Assembly: GCF_001434935.1 (NCBI RefSeq)
Contig: NZ_AZEG01000010.1
Span: 19,836-83,835, forward strand
Origin: Liquorilactobacillus uvarum DSM 19971
Lineage (GTDB): Bacteria; Bacillota; Bacilli; Lactobacillales; Lactobacillaceae
Length of the DNA stretch: 64,000 bases
Direction of reading: 5' to 3'
Part shown: in pieces, positions 62,350-64,000 of the stretch
How the letters are laid out: each line of letters starts with the position of its first letter
Numbering within the stretch: the stretch's first letter is position 1
Made by a program: the position numbers and the translations under genes
The notes under the pieces: generated by a model
The model's input: only the letters and a program-made list of their open reading frames with translations
What the model was told of the DNA's origin: nothing
Databases searched by the model: none

Positions 62350-62754
62350 ATGCAGAGATATATTTATGCATGTCAAGACGGCTGCCCAGTCCAAAGCACT
62401 TTGCAGATAATATCTGGGAAATGGAAAGCAGTTATTTTATATCACTTATTTAAGAACGGTACTTGTCGTTTCGGCGAACTGCAGAGAAAGATAGAAGATT
62501 GTTCCAGTAGAATGCTGGCTTTGCAATTGAATGAACTTGAAAAAGACAATGTAGTTAAAAAAAATGTGTATTCAGTGACACCTCCTAAAACAGACTATGC
62601 GCTGACAGAGTTTGGGAAAAGCCTTGCTCCGGTAATTGAAGCAATGGAAAAATGGGGAAATCACTATAATCAAGTAGCTGTTAAGGGGAAATATGCAGAT
62701 AGCGGAAATTGCAGACAAGCTGTCAATATGGTAAACAAAATTGAGATGGAATAG
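62350..62754 (+). CDS. HxlR-family regulator (QorR-like)
   Basis: The 134-residue winged-helix protein starts with ACQDGCPVQSTLQIISGKWKAVIL; the Cys-Pro near the N terminus matches cysteines used by HypR/QorR to sense quinones and aldehydes. AAAGGAG precedes ATG. It is divergent from the oxidoreductase gene. Confidence 0.9.
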   Translation: MQRYIYACQDGCPVQSTLQIISGKWKAVILYHLFKNGTCRFGELQRKIEDCSSRMLALQLNELEKDNVVKKNVYSVTPPKTDYALTEFGKSLAPVIEAMEKWGNHYNQVAVKGKYADSGNCRQAVNMVNKIEME

Positions 62755-62895
62755 GATTGAAAAGTGAAGCAGTCTTGATTCCAATTAGCAATGTTCAGGT
62801 TTTCCATTAGGTCTGTTACAGATTTTTTAATTAAATGCTGAGCTTTAGTAAACATGCTTGGTCTTTATCATCCAAAAAAATAAAAAGATTAACAG

Positions 62896-62948
62896 AAATA
62901 CCCTTTACCTGCTGTTTACTAGGCTTAAGGGTATTTTTGATCGAACTT
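62896..62948. terminator. Terminator between convergent genes
   Basis: AAATACCCTT (62896-62905) pairs with AAGGGTATTT (62937-62946), with a T run on the plus strand and a T-rich side on the minus strand. Confidence 0.6.
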
Positions 62949-63011
62949 GTTTGATTTTTAAGTATGGTATATTTGAAAATTCTCATAGATTTTGTTTATG
63001 CAACCGAATTT

Positions 63012-63215
63012 CTAATCTTTTTCGTATTTGATAATATCGCCTGGCTGGCAATCTAAAGCTTGGCAGAGTTTCTCGAGCGTAGTGAAACGAATAGCTTTTG
63101 CTTTACCAGTTTTCAAAATTGAAATATTCGCCGGTGTAATACCAACCAACTTTGCCAGCTCAGTCGAAGAGATATTTCGTTTTGCCATGACAACATTTAA
63201 AGTAATCTTGATCAA
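63012..63215 (-). CDS. Small XRE/YozG-type helix-turn-helix regulator
   Basis: The 67-residue Cro/CI-type protein has helix-turn-helix STELAKLVGITPANISILKTG and an ending LCQALDCQPGDIIKYEKD typical of the YozG group. AGGAGG precedes the start. It follows a DUF2975 membrane protein gene by 16 nt; this pair is common in Firmicutes. Confidence 0.9.
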   Translation of the reverse strand: MIKITLNVVMAKRNISSTELAKLVGITPANISILKTGKAKAIRFTTLEKLCQALDCQPGDIIKYEKD

Positions 63216-63231
63216 AACATTTCCTCCTGAG

Positions 63232-63795
63232 TTATATTGTTAAACTATTTTCTTCTTTCAACTGAATTGCCATCTTAAACGCAATATAGATAATATAAAC
63301 AAACAACAATTGCACCGCATCCGAAACAAAATCACTTTGAATAACATAGTTAGAGCGTCCAAGTTGACTTCTAGTAAGGCGATCAGCCCAAGAAAGAAAT
63401 GGGTCACTAAGAATTGCTAAGATCTGTGCTAGGACAATCCTTTTCATCTGATAAGCATTTTTTAAAATGAAAAGTTTTTCTTTAAGCATATTTTCAAGAA
63501 TTCTTTTTAAAGCCTTTATCGTAATATAGGTAGCGGCCAATGCTAGCGTTACTCCGATTAAAAAGCTCAATGAATACTGAATCCGCGAGAAATTTTCAAT
63601 GGCACTTTCTGAAACGTGGTTGTGGCCTTGCAAGATCAGCATTGAATCAGAGGTTACTAAGGTGCTTTTGACATCGCCAAATAATATTGAAACTGAACGG
63701 ACAGCACAAATGACAAGTGTTAATGCTGAACAAAATAAAACGATGTTCATCAGAACAATTAAACAACGAATTATTTTTTTATAATCAATCTTCAT
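63232..63795 (-). CDS. DUF2975 membrane protein
   Basis: The 187-residue protein has four predicted membrane helices and the DUF2975 C-terminal layout. ATG 63795 has GAGGAGG upstream, so the longer start at 63822 is rejected. It forms an operon with the downstream YozG-type regulator; the role is unknown, possibly a membrane sensor that controls the regulator. Confidence 0.85.
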   Translation of the reverse strand: MKIDYKKIIRCLIVLMNIVLFCSALTLVICAVRSVSILFGDVKSTLVTSDSMLILQGHNHVSESAIENFSRIQYSLSFLIGVTLALAATYITIKALKRILENMLKEKLFILKNAYQMKRIVLAQILAILSDPFLSWADRLTRSQLGRSNYVIQSDFVSDAVQLLFVYIIYIAFKMAIQLKEENSLTI

Positions 63796-63940
63796 TTTCT
63801 TCCTCCTCATATCGAAAAACAATAATTTTTAATTACAAATCAATAATAAAACATTATTTTTCAATATTCAAGGAATTTTATGAAAATATTTAATAACTCT
63901 ATTTTATAGAGTGGCTTCGGGTCAGGTGGTTGTTTTAATG

Positions 63941-63974
63941 CAAAAAATAAGAGGCTGTGACATAACTAGCCTCT
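63941..63974 (-). terminator. Terminator of a leftward gene beyond the window
   Basis: On the minus strand AGAGGCT (63974-63968) and AGCCTCT (63956-63950) form a stem followed by a T-rich run (63949-63941). It suggests a leftward gene ending just past position 64000. Confidence 0.6.
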
Positions 63975-64000
63975 GTATAAGCAAATAGGACGAGAAACCG

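Noticed and set aside
1..64000. CRISPR array, tRNA, rRNA, insertion sequence or prophage
   Set aside because: No regularly spaced direct repeats, cloverleaf sequences, rRNA segments, transposase or integrase frames were seen on reading.

Overview
The window is chromosomal DNA of a low-GC Gram-positive bacterium, most likely a motile member of the Lactobacillaceae. Ligilactobacillus- and Liquorilactobacillus-type lineages carry flagella, but I cannot fix the genus from sequence alone. The reasons are AT-rich codon use, strong GGAGG-type ribosome sites, frequent TTG and GTG starts, Firmicute-type FliY, CheC and CheD, a DUF4767 lipoprotein, and RelB/DinJ-YoeB and MazEF relics typical of lactobacilli.

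Layout. (1) 1-2.8 kb: a UvrA-like tandem ABC ATPase behind a hairpin terminator or attenuator. (2) 3.0-46.1 kb: a nearly complete flagellar and chemotaxis island. An outlying chemoreceptor gene and the leftward motA-motB pair sit at its left end. A long rightward operon (flgB to an ftsE-like gene, 7.6-26.6 kb) encodes the basal body, hook, export gate and sigma-D. A second unit (26.7-36.7 kb) begins with a chemoreceptor, runs through cheW-cheD-cheB-cheR-cheA-cheC-cheY-cheW, and ends with the switch genes fliM and fliY. A late unit (flgM, flgN, flgK, flgL, 36.8-40 kb) follows. Then come a 2 kb patch of decaying toxin-antitoxin genes, flagellin, and flaG-fliD-fliT-fliS. A glycosyltransferase that may act on flagellin lies just downstream. 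(3) 48.4-64 kb: ordinary accessory chromosome. It holds a lipoprotein, an AlkD-like repair protein, and a run of small regulator plus enzyme or exporter units (ArsR/GST, ArsR/MFS, Rgg/MFS, HxlR/SDR, MFS, HxlR/quinone-oxidoreductase-like) that looks like a stress or electrophile response region.

Regulation. Five sites resembling the sigma-D (FliA) promoter TAAA-N15-GCCGATAT precede the first chemoreceptor, motAB, the chemotaxis unit, flgM and flagellin. The flgB operon instead has a good vegetative promoter (TTGAAA-N17-TATACT). It carries fliA near its end, and FlgM is made from the late unit, so the usual hook-completion checkpoint is expected. flhF, flhG, csrA, fliW, flgJ and cheZ are not in the window.

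Most worth a second look: an FtsE-like ATPase without FtsX inside the flagellar operon; fliJ, which can only start at ATT if full length; a folded leader RNA before the first chemoreceptor and a possible pseudoknot leader before the chemotaxis unit; a FliM with a charged insertion replacing its FliG-binding loop region; a flagellin leader resembling a CsrA target although csrA and fliW are absent here; and toxin-antitoxin genes broken in three separate places while the YoeB toxin stays intact.
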